Part shown: one piece after another, positions 1 to 9,342 of the stretch | Layout of the letters: each line of letters begins with the position of its first letter | Numbering within the stretch: position 1 is the first letter of the stretch | Source of the DNA: Ignavibacteriota bacterium | GTDB taxonomy: Bacteria; Bacteroidota; Ignavibacteria; Ignavibacteriales; Ignavibacteriaceae | Assembly (NCBI GenBank): GCA_013285425.1 | Contig: CP053447.1 | Span: 1,122,001 to 1,186,000, forward strand | Direction: 5' to 3' | Length of the DNA stretch: 64,000 nt | Position numbers and translations under genes: made by a program | The notes under the pieces: generated by a model | Told to the model about the DNA's origin: nothing | Database searches by the model: none | What the model saw: only the letters and a program-made list of their open reading frames with translations

Positions 1-1
1 G

Positions 2-1537
2 ATTTTGCTTAAGGAGTTGATACTAAACGATATCAAACTAAACTTGAATGATCGTGCTTTAGTAAATGAAACAAGTACGAATATCATTATTAATTTGGAT
101 CAGAAAATTAATCCCGGTTCAAAAATTAATTTACACATAAGCTGGGAAGATAAAATTCCGCCGATTCCTTCTATCCGTTATGGAAGCTATGATTCTACTA
201 CAATGTTTGTTGCATACTGGTATCCGCAGATCTCTGTCTATGATGATATTGATGGATGGGATATGCTTGATTATACGGGCACATTGGAAATGTATAATGA
301 TTTTAACAATTATGATGTTACTTTAACTGTACCAAGTGGCTTTCAAATATGGGCAACCGGTGTATGGCAGAATCCCGGTGAAATCCTGAACGAAAAATAT
401 CTTTCACTTTATCAAAAAGCTCTGGTGTCAGACGAAGTAATAAGAATCATTAGTAAAGATGATCTGAAAAATAAAACTATTTATAAACATGATAAGAATA
501 ATTCATTCAGGTTTGTGGCTGAGAATGTACCCGATTTTGCCTTTGGAATAAGTGATCATTATTTATGGGATGCTACGAGTTTTGTTGCCGATCGTAAAAC
601 AGGAAGAAGAGTTTATTGTGCTGCTGCATATAAAGAATCATCTGAAGATTTTGTTGATAATGCCTATTATGCAAAAGAAACTTTGAAATATTTTTCGTTT
701 GAAATTCCTGGAGTCCCTTTCCCGTTTCCATCTGCAACTGTTTTTAATGGTGCCGGAGGTATGGAGTATCCGATGATTGTAAACAATGGATCAACCTCAT
801 CAAGAGCCAGTACAGTTTATCTTACCTCGCACGAACTTGCTCATCAATATATGCCTTTTTTTATGGGAACAAATGAGCGTAAATATCCTTTTATGGATGA
901 AGGATGGGCAGTAATGCTACCTTATGATTTCCAGGAAAGAATGTCTGAAGGGACCTTACCTCGTTTGATGACAATAAAAGGTTATGAAGATTTTGCTGGA
1001 AATGAATATGAACTTCCATTGACAACACCTTCTCCGGTTATTAGCTGGCGTTCATACAGAATATCAGCATACAACAAGCCTGCTATTGCTTATGATAATC
1101 TCAGGAAAATGCTTGGAGATGAGTTATTTCTAAAAGCTTTACGAGAGTATATGTACAGATGGAATGGGAAGCATCCAATTCCTGCTGATTTCTTTTTTAC
1201 ATTTAATGATGTAACTAAAATGGATCTCAATTGGTACTGGAAATCCTGGTTTTATGATTTCAGTTTTCCTGATCTTGCAATTGAAAAAGCAGCTGTTAAG
1301 GATAATAAGCTGAAAGTTGTAATTGAGAATAAAGGAAAGCTGCCTCTGCCGGTTAAACTTCAGGTAATGCTGAATGATGTTGTAGTTAAAGAAGTTTTCT
1401 TTAAAGCTGATATCTGGGAAAAAGATTTAAGTTCGGTACAATTGACAATTGATGGAATAAGTGATTTTGATGCAATAATTGCAGGAGATAAGTCAATTCC
1501 GGATATCAACAAGATTGATAATGTTTACTTCAAATAA
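2..1537 (+). CDS. M1 family metallopeptidase, 5' end outside the window
   Basis: Zinc aminopeptidase of the gluzincin M1 family, cleaving residues from peptide N-termini. The zinc motif HELAH lies at about residues 276-280 of the visible frame and the third ligand is Glu299 in DEGWA, the HExxH-18-E spacing of the family. The substrate-binding GAGGMEYP motif comes about 25 residues before it. The C-terminal 100 residues form a small beta domain. The frame is open to the window edge and the signal peptide and N-terminal beta domain are incomplete, so the gene starts upstream. No T9SS sorting domain is visible at the C-terminus. Family assignment is firm; substrate unknown. Confidence 0.93.
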   Translation: MLLKELILNDIKLNLNDRALVNETSTNIIINLDQKINPGSKINLHISWEDKIPPIPSIRYGSYDSTTMFVAYWYPQISVYDDIDGWDMLDYTGTLEMYNDFNNYDVTLTVPSGFQIWATGVWQNPGEILNEKYLSLYQKALVSDEVIRIISKDDLKNKTIYKHDKNNSFRFVAENVPDFAFGISDHYLWDATSFVADRKTGRRVYCAAAYKESSEDFVDNAYYAKETLKYFSFEIPGVPFPFPSATVFNGAGGMEYPMIVNNGSTSSRASTVYLTSHELAHQYMPFFMGTNERKYPFMDEGWAVMLPYDFQERMSEGTLPRLMTIKGYEDFAGNEYELPLTTPSPVISWRSYRISAYNKPAIAYDNLRKMLGDELFLKALREYMYRWNGKHPIPADFFFTFNDVTKMDLNWYWKSWFYDFSFPDLAIEKAAVKDNKLKVVIENKGKLPLPVKLQVMLNDVVVKEVFFKADIWEKDLSSVQLTIDGISDFDAIIAGDKSIPDINKIDNVYFK

Positions 1538-1551
1538 GTAACAAATTTTAA

Positions 1552-1586
1552 GTGCTATCTTACAATATCAATATGTGAGATAGCAC
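1552..1586 (+). terminator. 13-bp hairpin after the M1 peptidase gene
   Basis: GTGCTATCTTACA (1552-1564) pairs with TGTGAGATAGCAC (1574-1586), 13 bp with one G-U, starting 14 bases after the stop codon. It is followed by AATATAATAAACC rather than a clean U-run, so it may be a 3' end stabiliser or an imperfect terminator. Confidence 0.5.
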
Positions 1587-1765
1587 AATATAATAAACCG
1601 CTTTTTTATGATTTAGATTTAAGTCATTAAAAAGTAAAATTCTTACACTGCTTAATAAACATCAACTCATTTATAAAATCATTTTTCTGCGCTTTTAACA
1701 GATTGTTTGTCTTTATATTTGGGACAAATAATTATTTATATAATAACTGGCTGCTGAAATATTTA

Positions 1766-2950
1766 ATGTACGAATATCAAAAAAATAACATTTATTTTGC
1801 ACAGTCTGCCGGAATGATGGAATCAGTAAGTGAGCAGGAGTTGAAGGAGCTTGGTGCAAAGGAAACTAAAATATCTTATAGAGGAGTCTATTTTTATGCA
1901 GATAAATCAACACTCTATAAAATCAATTATTTATCCAGAACTATTACAAGAGTTTTAGCACCGTTAAAAAACTTTTATTGTAAAACTTCAAAAGACATAA
2001 TGAAAACCGCAATGTCTGTTGAATGGGATTCATTTTTCTCCGTTGATCAGACTTTTGCTATTACATCTACTGTAAATAAAAGTACAATAAATAATTCTCT
2101 TTATGCTTCACAAGTTCTTAAAGACGGAATAGCTGATTCTTTCAGAGCAAAATATGGGAAGAGACCAAATGTAGATACAGTTAATCCGGATATAAGATTT
2201 AATTTATTCATTGAAAAAGATAAAGCTGTTCTTAGTCTGGATACCTCTGGTGAATCTCTGCATAAAAGAGGTTACAGGTTATTAGCCGGAGAAGCACCAA
2301 TGCAGGAAACTCTTGCTGCTGCAATTATTCGTTTAAGTAAATGGAATGGTGATAATCCTCTGTTAGATTGTATGTGCGGCTCAGGTACGATTCTATGTGA
2401 AGCTTTAATGCATTATTGCAGAATCCCAGCACAGTATCTGAGAAAAAATTTTGGATTCTTTTATTTACCAGATTATGAAGAAAAAATCTGGCTTCAGATT
2501 AAATCTGAAATAAATAAAAATATCAGACCATTAAAGGACGGAATAATTATCGGAAGCGACAAATCTCAAATAACAATAAATACTGCAAGAGAAAATCTAT
2601 CTCGTTTACCATTTGGAGACAAAGTAAAACTTGGAGCTTATCCTTTTCAGCATATTAAAAAATTTGAAAATGGTACAATAATTACAAATCCACCCTATGG
2701 TATAAGACTTGGTATTAAGAAGGAAGTAGAAGCTTTGTACAAAGAATTTGGAGATTTCTTAAAGACAAAATGTACCGGAACTTCTTCTTTTATTTATGTT
2801 GGCGATCCGGAATTACGAAAATATATTGGATTGAAAACTACCAGGCGTACTCCTCTTGTTAATGGAAAACTTGAAGGCGTACTGCTTCAGATAGATAGTT
2901 ATAGCGGCAGCAGAAAGAAAAAGCATCAGCTTAAAGAAGAAAAATTGTGA
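1766..2950 (+). CDS. THUMP-domain class I SAM-dependent rRNA methyltransferase (RlmL/YcbY N-terminal type)
   Basis: Predicted RNA guanine-N2 methyltransferase acting on large-subunit rRNA. An N-terminal THUMP RNA-binding region (about residues 45-155) precedes a Rossmann methyltransferase. The SAM-binding motif DCMCGSGT is near residue 200 and the catalytic NPPYG motif is near residue 308, the order seen in RlmL-type enzymes. The frame can be read from a TTG at 1703, but the ATG at 1766 gives the usual family beginning (a short basic stretch, then a Y/F-F-A strand), so I chose it. No rlmK-like second methyltransferase domain is present. The gene looks monocistronic. Confidence 0.9.
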   Translation: MYEYQKNNIYFAQSAGMMESVSEQELKELGAKETKISYRGVYFYADKSTLYKINYLSRTITRVLAPLKNFYCKTSKDIMKTAMSVEWDSFFSVDQTFAITSTVNKSTINNSLYASQVLKDGIADSFRAKYGKRPNVDTVNPDIRFNLFIEKDKAVLSLDTSGESLHKRGYRLLAGEAPMQETLAAAIIRLSKWNGDNPLLDCMCGSGTILCEALMHYCRIPAQYLRKNFGFFYLPDYEEKIWLQIKSEINKNIRPLKDGIIIGSDKSQITINTARENLSRLPFGDKVKLGAYPFQHIKKFENGTIITNPPYGIRLGIKKEVEALYKEFGDFLKTKCTGTSSFIYVGDPELRKYIGLKTTRRTPLVNGKLEGVLLQIDSYSGSRKKKHQLKEEKL

Positions 2951-3016
2951 TACCTGGATTTTGAAATATTTAATTACTTATTTAACTTTAATTAGAAATT
3001 ATAAGAGCGTTGATTG

Positions 3017-4366
3017 ATGATTAAAAATATTACTACTCTTTTCCTGTTATTATCCTCTGTTTTATTTGCACAGATTTATCCTGATCAGTTTTATGTTCAA
3101 AGGACTGATTCGATTTATGCTAATATCGAATCAAGTGATGGCGTTAAATTAAGTTCCGATGGTAAAAGTATTATGCTTAAGGATTCAGTAAATGAAGGAT
3201 ATTTTATACTAAAACCGCAAACTTCTGCTGAGCCTTTCAATCGTGGACTGCCGTCATGGAATGGTTCATCACCATACAGTAATGCAGGTTTTAAAGTTCA
3301 GATGCGTTTCCCTTATGGCTCCGGCTGGTCTTCCTGGCTGACAGTTGGTTTTTGGAAAGAATATATTTGGAATAGTTATGGTTCAACCGGTTATGGTGAT
3401 ATCAATATTGATTATGATAATGTTGTAATGACTACGTATCGCAGCAAGTGGCAGTATAAAGTTATTTTTACAAGAACTGATAATAATATTGAGTCACCGA
3501 CAATTAATAAATTAAGTTTTTTTGTCAGCGATTCAAGAACTACTGATAATATTAATTACACACAAATACTGAATGACAAGCCGCCTGCTATCTTTATTCC
3601 AACAGGATTTATTTATCAATATGGCGTAGATCCCCAAATAGGCGGCTCAATTTGTTCACCTACTTCTGTTGCTATGATTTTAAAAAGCTATAATATTATT
3701 GTTAATCCCTATCAATTTGCGCTGGATAATTACGATCCATATTTTGCAATGTTTGGTATATGGCCTCGTGCAGTGCAAAACGCTGCTGAACATGGACTTG
3801 ATGGGGCAGTAACTCGATACAGAACTTGGAGTGAAGCGAGAGCAGTTCTTGCCAACGGCGGTAGAATTGCGATGTCAATTGGTTTACCTCTATACGCTGG
3901 TCATCTGGTAATGTTAGCTGGTTTTACTTCAGATGGAAGACCAATTGTTCATGATCCTGCTAAGTCAAATGGTTATTCATACATCCATAATAAAAGCGAT
4001 CTGTCGCATTCCTGGTTTGATAAAGGCGGAGTAGCATATACTTTTTATCATCCTGATAGTGTAGCAGTTGGAGTTGATGATCAATATGTAGATCTGCCTG
4101 TAAATGATTTTAAATTGTATCAGAACTATCCTAACCCATTTAATCCATCCACAAATATTATGTTTTCGATTGCTTCGCAGCAATTTGTATCATTAAAAGT
4201 ATATGATATGCTCGGCAATGAAGTAAAAGTATTACTTGATGAAGAAATGAGTGCCGGTAGTTATATAATAAATTTTGATGGAAGTGAACTTGCGTCAGGT
4301 GTTTATTTATATAAACTAATAGCTGGGAACAGGACTGATACTAAAAAAATGCTGCTGATGAAGTAA
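3017..4366 (+). CDS. Secreted C39-like cysteine peptidase with T9SS sorting domain
   Basis: A signal peptide (residues 1-19, ending VLFAQ) leads to a beta-rich N-terminal region and then a C39-like papain-fold domain. The likely nucleophile is the Cys of GGSICSPTSVAMIL at about residue 213, and the His is in GHLVMLAGF about 85 residues later, followed by VHDPA. The last 80 residues form a T9SS type A sorting domain: YQNYPNPFNPSTN, then VYDMLGNEV, ending KKMLLMK. The product should cross the outer membrane by T9SS and be anchored or released. A TTG lies directly before the ATG at 3017; the ATG is preferred. Substrate unknown. Confidence 0.88.
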   Translation: MIKNITTLFLLLSSVLFAQIYPDQFYVQRTDSIYANIESSDGVKLSSDGKSIMLKDSVNEGYFILKPQTSAEPFNRGLPSWNGSSPYSNAGFKVQMRFPYGSGWSSWLTVGFWKEYIWNSYGSTGYGDINIDYDNVVMTTYRSKWQYKVIFTRTDNNIESPTINKLSFFVSDSRTTDNINYTQILNDKPPAIFIPTGFIYQYGVDPQIGGSICSPTSVAMILKSYNIIVNPYQFALDNYDPYFAMFGIWPRAVQNAAEHGLDGAVTRYRTWSEARAVLANGGRIAMSIGLPLYAGHLVMLAGFTSDGRPIVHDPAKSNGYSYIHNKSDLSHSWFDKGGVAYTFYHPDSVAVGVDDQYVDLPVNDFKLYQNYPNPFNPSTNIMFSIASQQFVSLKVYDMLGNEVKVLLDEEMSAGSYIINFDGSELASGVYLYKLIAGNRTDTKKMLLMK

Positions 4367-4732
4367 TTACACCTTTATAACAATTTGAGTAAAGCAAATT
4401 GGTGATATTTTAAATTCCCTAAGAAGGTTCATTAGTACATCTCAAGCCAAGGTTAAATGAAAATTATACAACTAAGTTGGCGATTCTTACAAAGTCGTGT
4501 AATGCTTCTTCTCATTTAAACTTAGTACCTTTTCTTTTTCATTAATACACCAAAATCAAAACCGTTTGGAAGCAATGAAAAATATTGAGGAACTATCACA
4601 AGTTTTTACAGAAACGGAAACCGAGATTTTTCTTAATGATAGGTTCTCAAAATTGTATCGGCTGTGTCTGTTTACAAGTGTCCGCAACACCATAGATAAA
4701 AAATTGAAAGTCATCGGATATCATTCAATACC
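4367..4732. other. Intergenic region with weak inverted repeats
   Basis: No convincing gene. CAATTTG (4381-4387) and CAAATTG (4395-4401) can form a small hairpin after the C39-like gene. An imperfect inverted repeat has perfect 8-bp ends, TTAAATGA (4453-4460) and TCATTTAA (4512-4519), with partial complementarity between them. An open frame that runs through here into the tRNA is a shadow. Confidence 0.4.
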
Positions 4733-4770
4733 AATTAAAAGAAAAGCCCGATTACAATATATAATCGAGC
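4733..4770 (-). terminator. Intrinsic terminator of tRNA-Arg
   Basis: On the minus strand GCTCGATTA pairs with TAATCGGGC (9 bp with one G-U, positions 4746-4770) and is followed by TTTTCTTTT. It begins about 10 bases after the tRNA 3' end, as expected for a monocistronic tRNA transcript. Confidence 0.85.
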
Positions 4771-4779
4771 CAATCAATG

Positions 4780-4853
4780 TACACCCGCAGGGATTCGAAC
4801 CCCGAACCTTCTGATCCGTAGTCAGATGCTCTATCCAATTAAGCTACGGGTGC
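4780..4853 (-). tRNA. tRNA-Arg (anticodon ACG)
   Basis: The minus strand folds as a complete cloverleaf. The acceptor stem pairs GCACCCG with CGGGTGT (terminal G-U), with discriminator A. The D arm contains GCTTAATTGGATAGAGC. The anticodon stem TCTGA/TCAGA encloses the loop CTACGGA with anticodon ACG. The T loop is TTCGAAT. CCA is not encoded. The ACG wobble A is expected to be converted to inosine by TadA, which is not in this window. Confidence 0.96.
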
Positions 4854-4870
4854 ATTCATATTTTGTGATG

Positions 4871-4901
4871 CAAAGTTAATATAATCAGTCTGCTTTATCA
4901 A
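4871..4901 (-). promoter_or_regulatory. Bacteroidota-type promoter for tRNA-Arg
   Basis: On the minus strand TTG (4901-4899) is followed after 20 bases by TAACTTTG (4878-4871), a full match to the TAnnTTTG -7 element. Transcription would start about 10-15 bases before the mature tRNA 5' end. Spacing and position fit well. Confidence 0.7.
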
Positions 4902-5092
4902 TCATTAAATATTATGATTACCCGGGTTTTGAAATTATAAGTTTGTCTTGATTCTACAGTTAATGCTTAAAAACACACCTTAAGATTATTAAAAGTTCTA
5001 AACTTCTATCAGATGAAATATTTAATTAGTCAGGTTTTTTAATGGATAGAGATATAAAATCTGTATTTAATGTATTCACTCATTTATCTGCA

Positions 5093-5122
5093 TTGAACTA
5101 TTATAAAATATTCATAGTTTTG
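5093..5122 (+). promoter_or_regulatory. Bacteroidota-type promoter for the P-type ATPase
   Basis: TTG (5093-5095), a 19-base spacer and TAGTTTTG (5115-5122) match TTG-N19-TAnnTTTG. The predicted start is near 5129, leaving a 5' leader of about 55 bases. I see no inverted repeat that would mark a metal-sensor operator. Confidence 0.65.
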
Positions 5123-5182
5123 CAGAAATTTTGTTGAAGATGAATATCAGATAGTTATAATTCTTATTAAAAATATTCAGAT

Positions 5183-7378
5183 ATGAAAAAATATAAATTA
5201 AATAATATTGATTGTGCATCTTGTGCAAATAACATCGAAAAAGCACTATCACAAATGCCGGAAGTTAGATTTGTTTCAATAAATTTTGCAGCTTCTACAT
5301 TACACGTTGATACTGATAACATTCAGAAGATCAAATCTAAAATTAAAGAAATAGAACCTGAAGTCGATATAATTGATGATACAGATAATATTATTTCTAA
5401 AAATGAATTGCTTGAAAACAAAAAAACTCTTTTCAAAGCTGTCTCAGCATTGATTCTTTTAATCATCGGAGTTTTAATATCAGAACAATTTCATAATTCA
5501 AATTTAAAGTATGTTGAATATACTGTTTTTATCGCAGCTTATTTTATCAGTGGATGGAATGTTATAACTGGAGCGATTAAAAACATTTTCCGGGGAAAGG
5601 TTTTTGACGAACAATTTTTGATGACAATTGCTACTATTGGTGCTTTTGCAATTAACCAACTGCCCGAAGCTGTTGCTGTGATGTTATTTTATGTTGTCGG
5701 AGAATTTTTTCAGGATATTGCAGTCAATCGCTCAAGAAGATCTGTTAAAGCATTATTAGAAATAAGACCCGATTATGCTAATCTTAAAGTAAATGATGAA
5801 GTCCGTAAGGTTACACCGATGGAAGTTCATCCCGGTCAGATAATTATTGTTAAACCTGGTGAAAAAATACCACTTGATGGAATCATTATCGAAGGCAGTT
5901 CGTTTGTTGATACCTCTGCTTTAACCGGTGAATTTGTACCAAGATCTGTTAAAACTGATGAAAGTGTTTTGGCTGGAATGATAAATAAAGAAGCTTTACT
6001 GACTATTAAAGTTACAAAAGAGTTTGGTGAGTCTTCAATTTCAAAAATTTTAGAAATGGTTGAAAATTCAGGTAGTAAAAAAGCAGAGACAGAAAAATTT
6101 ATCACCACATTTGCCAAATATTATACTCCAATAGTAGTTTTAGCTGCTGTTCTTATCGCTGTATTACCGCCTTTGATTTTTACAGATCAGAGTTTTGATC
6201 AATGGATTTACAGAGCGTTGGTTGTTTTAGTAATTTCATGTCCTTGTGCATTGGTTATTAGTATTCCGCTTGGATATTTTGGCGGTATTGGCGGTGCTTC
6301 TCGTAAAGGTATTCTCATAAAAGGCTCTAATTATCTCGATGCACTGACAGAAGTAAAAACAGTAGTTTATGATAAGACTGGAACTTTAACAAAGGGAGAA
6401 TTTAAAGTAGCTGAGGTTTTTCCGTATAATGGTTTTGACGAAAGTGAGGTACTTAAATACGCTGCCTATGCAGAAGTTAACTCAAACCATCCGATAGCTA
6501 AATCAATAATTGAAGCTTATAAAGGAAATATTGAACAAGCCGAGATAACTGAAACTAAGGAGATATCAGGGCATGGTATAACTGCAAAAGTTTCCGGCAA
6601 AAATATCCTTATTGGTAATGACAGACTTTTACATTTTGAAAATATTGAGCATGATAAATGTGATGTGGAAGGAACAGTTGTACACGTAGCTGTTGATAAA
6701 AAATATGCTGGTTATATTTTAATTTCAGATACACTAAAAAATGAAGCTACTAAATCAATTGAACTTCTTAACAAAAAGAACATCAATACTGTTATGCTTA
6801 CCGGCGATAATAAAACTGCGGCTGAAGTTATTGCAAAAAAGATCGGAATTAAAGAGTTTTATTTTGAATTGTTGCCTGAAAATAAGGTTGAACATATTGA
6901 GCAGATTATTTCTCAGACTCCTGATGGTAAAGTTGCATTTGTTGGTGATGGAATAAATGACGCTCCTGTATTAGCCCGTGCAGATATTGGAATTGCAATG
7001 GGAGCGCTTGGTTCTGATGCAGCAGTTGAAACCGCCGATATTGTGTTAATGTCGGATTCACCGATGCAAGTGGTTCACGCAATTGATATTGCAAAGCGTA
7101 CCAGAAGGATTGTATGGCAAAATATTTCTTTTGCTCTCGGTGTTAAATCTGTCTTTATAATTCTTGGTGTATTTGGTATTGCTACGATGTGGGAGGCAGT
7201 CTTTGGTGATGTCGGTGTGGCAATAGCAGCAATATTAAATTCAATGCGTGTTATGAATATTGATTTAACAAAAAGAATAGTACAGTCCATCTTATCATTT
7301 TTTTTAAATAGTAGTGGTATTCTTCTTTCTTTCCGTCTTATCTGCACTTTTGTAACATCGCAAATACCTATATCATAA
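5183..7378 (+). CDS. Heavy-metal translocating P1B-type ATPase (ZntA/CadA-like)
   Basis: ATP-driven export of soft divalent metals (Zn, Cd, Pb) across the inner membrane. An N-terminal HMA domain carries DCASC (Cys11, Cys14). Then follow membrane helices, the actuator loop with TGE (ALTGEF), the transmembrane metal site CPC (353-355), the phosphorylation motif DKTGT (Asp397) and the hinge GDGINDAP. The final helix has GDVGVAIAAILNSMR, with the Asp expected in Zn/Cd/Pb (P1B-2) pumps rather than copper pumps. The family normally ends shortly after this helix. Here a hydrophobic, serine-rich tail of about 30 residues follows, possibly an altered 3' end. The gene stands alone with its own promoter. 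Confidence 0.93.
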   Translation: MKKYKLNNIDCASCANNIEKALSQMPEVRFVSINFAASTLHVDTDNIQKIKSKIKEIEPEVDIIDDTDNIISKNELLENKKTLFKAVSALILLIIGVLISEQFHNSNLKYVEYTVFIAAYFISGWNVITGAIKNIFRGKVFDEQFLMTIATIGAFAINQLPEAVAVMLFYVVGEFFQDIAVNRSRRSVKALLEIRPDYANLKVNDEVRKVTPMEVHPGQIIIVKPGEKIPLDGIIIEGSSFVDTSALTGEFVPRSVKTDESVLAGMINKEALLTIKVTKEFGESSISKILEMVENSGSKKAETEKFITTFAKYYTPIVVLAAVLIAVLPPLIFTDQSFDQWIYRALVVLVISCPCALVISIPLGYFGGIGGASRKGILIKGSNYLDALTEVKTVVYDKTGTLTKGEFKVAEVFPYNGFDESEVLKYAAYAEVNSNHPIAKSIIEAYKGNIEQAEITETKEISGHGITAKVSGKNILIGNDRLLHFENIEHDKCDVEGTVVHVAVDKKYAGYILISDTLKNEATKSIELLNKKNINTVMLTGDNKTAAEVIAKKIGIKEFYFELLPENKVEHIEQIISQTPDGKVAFVGDGINDAPVLARADIGIAMGALGSDAAVETADIVLMSDSPMQVVHAIDIAKRTRRIVWQNISFALGVKSVFIILGVFGIATMWEAVFGDVGVAIAAILNSMRVMNIDLTKRIVQSILSFFLNSSGILLSFRLICTFVTSQIPIS

Positions 7379-7589
7379 AATTAAACTGATTTTTTTTAGA
7401 GAGCAATTAAAGTTAAGATTCTGATGTAACTGATAAGTAAAGTTTTTCAAACATACTAGTTTGAAGTTATCTTCAGAACAAAACAATTAGTAAGATCAAA
7501 TTGTTTATTATTATGTAATTACAAATCTCAATTCTCAGAAATCAGATTATATTTAAATTAAAGATTAGAGATGCTGTATGGCTGGGGAT

Positions 7590-7620
7590 AAAAAAAGGGT
7601 GTCTGAAAAGACACCCTTTA
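7590..7620 (-). terminator. Intrinsic terminator of the OmpA-family gene
   Basis: AAAGGGTGTCT (7594-7604) and AGACACCCTTT (7609-7619) form a perfect 11-bp stem with a GAAA/TTTC loop. On the minus strand it is followed by TTTTTT, so it serves the OmpA gene that stops 18 bases upstream. Confidence 0.9.
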
Positions 7621-7637
7621 ATAATTAGACTTCAGAA

Positions 7638-9212
7638 TTATTTAGTTCTTGTGAACTCAATTCTTCTGTTTTTCTGTTTTCCTTCTTTGGTTTTGTTGTC
7701 AGCAATTGGTTTATCTTCACCATAACCTTTGGTTGATATTCTGCTGGCATCAATACCTTTGTTTACTAACCAAGCTTTTACGGATTCTGCTCTGGCTTCA
7801 GATAATTTCTGATTGCTCTTTGCACTACCGTCGCTGTCTGTATGTCCGCCTATTTCAACGGAAATATCAGTATAAGTCTCTAAGGTCTTGAGAGCTTTCA
7901 TTAAAGTTGCCTCAGATTCTGGCTTAATTGTAGATTTGTTAACATCAAAGGTAATTCCTTCCAGAATAATTGGAACACCTATCTTAACAACATCATCTTC
8001 AGGATTCAATGGGTCAGTTCCTCGTTTTACTTCAGTTCCGTCATCAACTGAACCGCCATCAGTATCTTTCTTTAATGGATCAGTTTTGTATTTCAGAACT
8101 TCTTCACCATCAGTTAAACCGTCACCATCAGTATCTTTCTTTAATGGGTCAGTCTTGTATTTCAGAACTTCATCACCATCAGTTAGACCGTCACCATCAG
8201 TATCTTTCTTTAATGGATCAGTCTTGTATTTCAGAACTTCATCACCATCGCTTAATCCATCACCATCAGTATCAACTTTTAATGGATCAGTCTTATATTT
8301 ATGAACTTCATCACCATCATTTAATCCATCACCATCAGTATCAGCTACTAATGGATTAGTATTAGTTGATTTGATCTCCTCAAAATCTGTCAATCCATCA
8401 CCATCAGTATCAGCTTTTAATGGATCGGTTTTGTAGGTTAAATATTCTTCACCATCAAGTAATCCATCACCATCTGTATCTGGATTTTTTGGGTCAGTTC
8501 CGATTTTAATTTCATCACATTTACCAAGTCCATCTTTATCTTTATCTACGCTGCAATTTTCGCCTGTAAATGTAAGACCAAGACTTGCATTGAAATAGGA
8601 ATCCCAAATATCATCAGAACCAGATCTGTAAGCATCAAGATCATAAGTAGAAGTCATTGCACCGCCTAATGAAAAGTCTAAAAGAACTCTATCACTAAGT
8701 GCAAACTCAGCACCAATACCTGCTGGAACAATTGCAACCCATCCATCTTCTTCGATTGATTTACCGGAGACCACATTAGGTTTTTTGTCATTGCTAAAGT
8801 TCATAACTCCACCGCCAATGTAGAAGTATGGATTCCAACCCTTTACATCAAATGGGCTAATTCTGAAACGGAGTGTGATTGGTATTATTGTAGTTTCATA
8901 TTCTCCGAGACCGGCATCTTTGTTGTCGAACATAGCAACGCCTGCATACTTACCATAACCGCCTGCAAGCTGCATTTCTAATGCTTTTGTCAGTTCAAAT
9001 GCAAAGAATGCTTCGCCAAGAAATGAAGCTTTAAACCAATCAAAAGAAAAATTATCATTTCCACTAAACCCTAAGTTTGCGAATTCGTTTTCTGGAAATA
9101 ATACGCTTCCTCTAAGACCGAATTTGGTACCCCAGTCTTTAAATTGTGCTTGTGTCGGTTGCATCATTACGATTAAACCGAAAATTGTGAGCATGTATAT
9201 TAGTTTTCTCAT
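7638..9212 (-). CDS. OmpA-family outer-membrane protein with thrombospondin type 3 repeats
   Basis: A signal peptide (to about residue 23, TQAQ) is followed by an eight-strand-like beta-barrel domain to about residue 220. Next come eight calcium-binding thrombospondin-3 repeats ([12 protein letters not shown] type, to about residue 400), and last an OmpA peptidoglycan-binding domain (GHTDSDG ... NRRIEFTR). It should anchor the outer membrane to the wall, with a rigid calcium-stabilised linker between barrel and wall domain, like OprF-type porins. It is a single-gene unit with a TAnnTTTG promoter, GAGG before the ATG, and a strong terminator. Several repeats are nearly identical at the DNA level. 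Confidence 0.93.
   Translation of the reverse strand: MRKLIYMLTIFGLIVMMQPTQAQFKDWGTKFGLRGSVLFPENEFANLGFSGNDNFSFDWFKASFLGEAFFAFELTKALEMQLAGGYGKYAGVAMFDNKDAGLGEYETTIIPITLRFRISPFDVKGWNPYFYIGGGVMNFSNDKKPNVVSGKSIEEDGWVAIVPAGIGAEFALSDRVLLDFSLGGAMTSTYDLDAYRSGSDDIWDSYFNASLGLTFTGENCSVDKDKDGLGKCDEIKIGTDPKNPDTDGDGLLDGEEYLTYKTDPLKADTDGDGLTDFEEIKSTNTNPLVADTDGDGLNDGDEVHKYKTDPLKVDTDGDGLSDGDEVLKYKTDPLKKDTDGDGLTDGDEVLKYKTDPLKKDTDGDGLTDGEEVLKYKTDPLKKDTDGGSVDDGTEVKRGTDPLNPEDDVVKIGVPIILEGITFDVNKSTIKPESEATLMKALKTLETYTDISVEIGGHTDSDGSAKSNQKLSEARAESVKAWLVNKGIDASRISTKGYGEDKPIADNKTKEGKQKNRRIEFTRTK
8039..8500 (-). repeat. 69-bp coding tandem repeat (thrombospondin type 3 units)
   Basis: Units of 23 codons encode [24 protein letters not shown] segments. 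The phrase ccatcagta recurs exactly 69 bases apart (8056, 8125 and onward). The 8.05-8.30 kb units are almost identical and the outer ones more diverged, which suggests recent expansion from the C-terminal side. Confidence 0.9.
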
Positions 9213-9286
9213 AGTATCCTCATATTGTTATTTAATGAATTAGTTATAATTATTTCCCAGTTTGAATAAATTGTTGATATGGACAA

Positions 9287-9319
9287 CAAAAATATAGAAT
9301 TTTAATAAATAAGGACAAA
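9287..9319 (-). promoter_or_regulatory. Bacteroidota-type promoter for the OmpA-family gene
   Basis: On the minus strand TTTG (9319-9316) is followed after 21 bases by TATTTTTG (9294-9287), matching TTTG-N19-21-TAnnTTTG. The leader to the ATG at 9212 would be about 70 bases. Confidence 0.7.
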
Positions 9320-9342
9320 ATTAAAAAAGTATAATTTATTTT

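Noticed and set aside
4566..4814. 82-codon frame ending HPQGFEPRTF
   Set aside because: The 3' end lies inside the tRNA-Arg gene, a common shadow translation, and the rest shows no family features.
7888..8359. Plus-strand frames with repetitive [10 protein letters not shown] or [16 protein letters not shown] patterns
   Set aside because: They are antisense to the thrombospondin-3 repeats of the OmpA-family gene and repeat only because that gene does.
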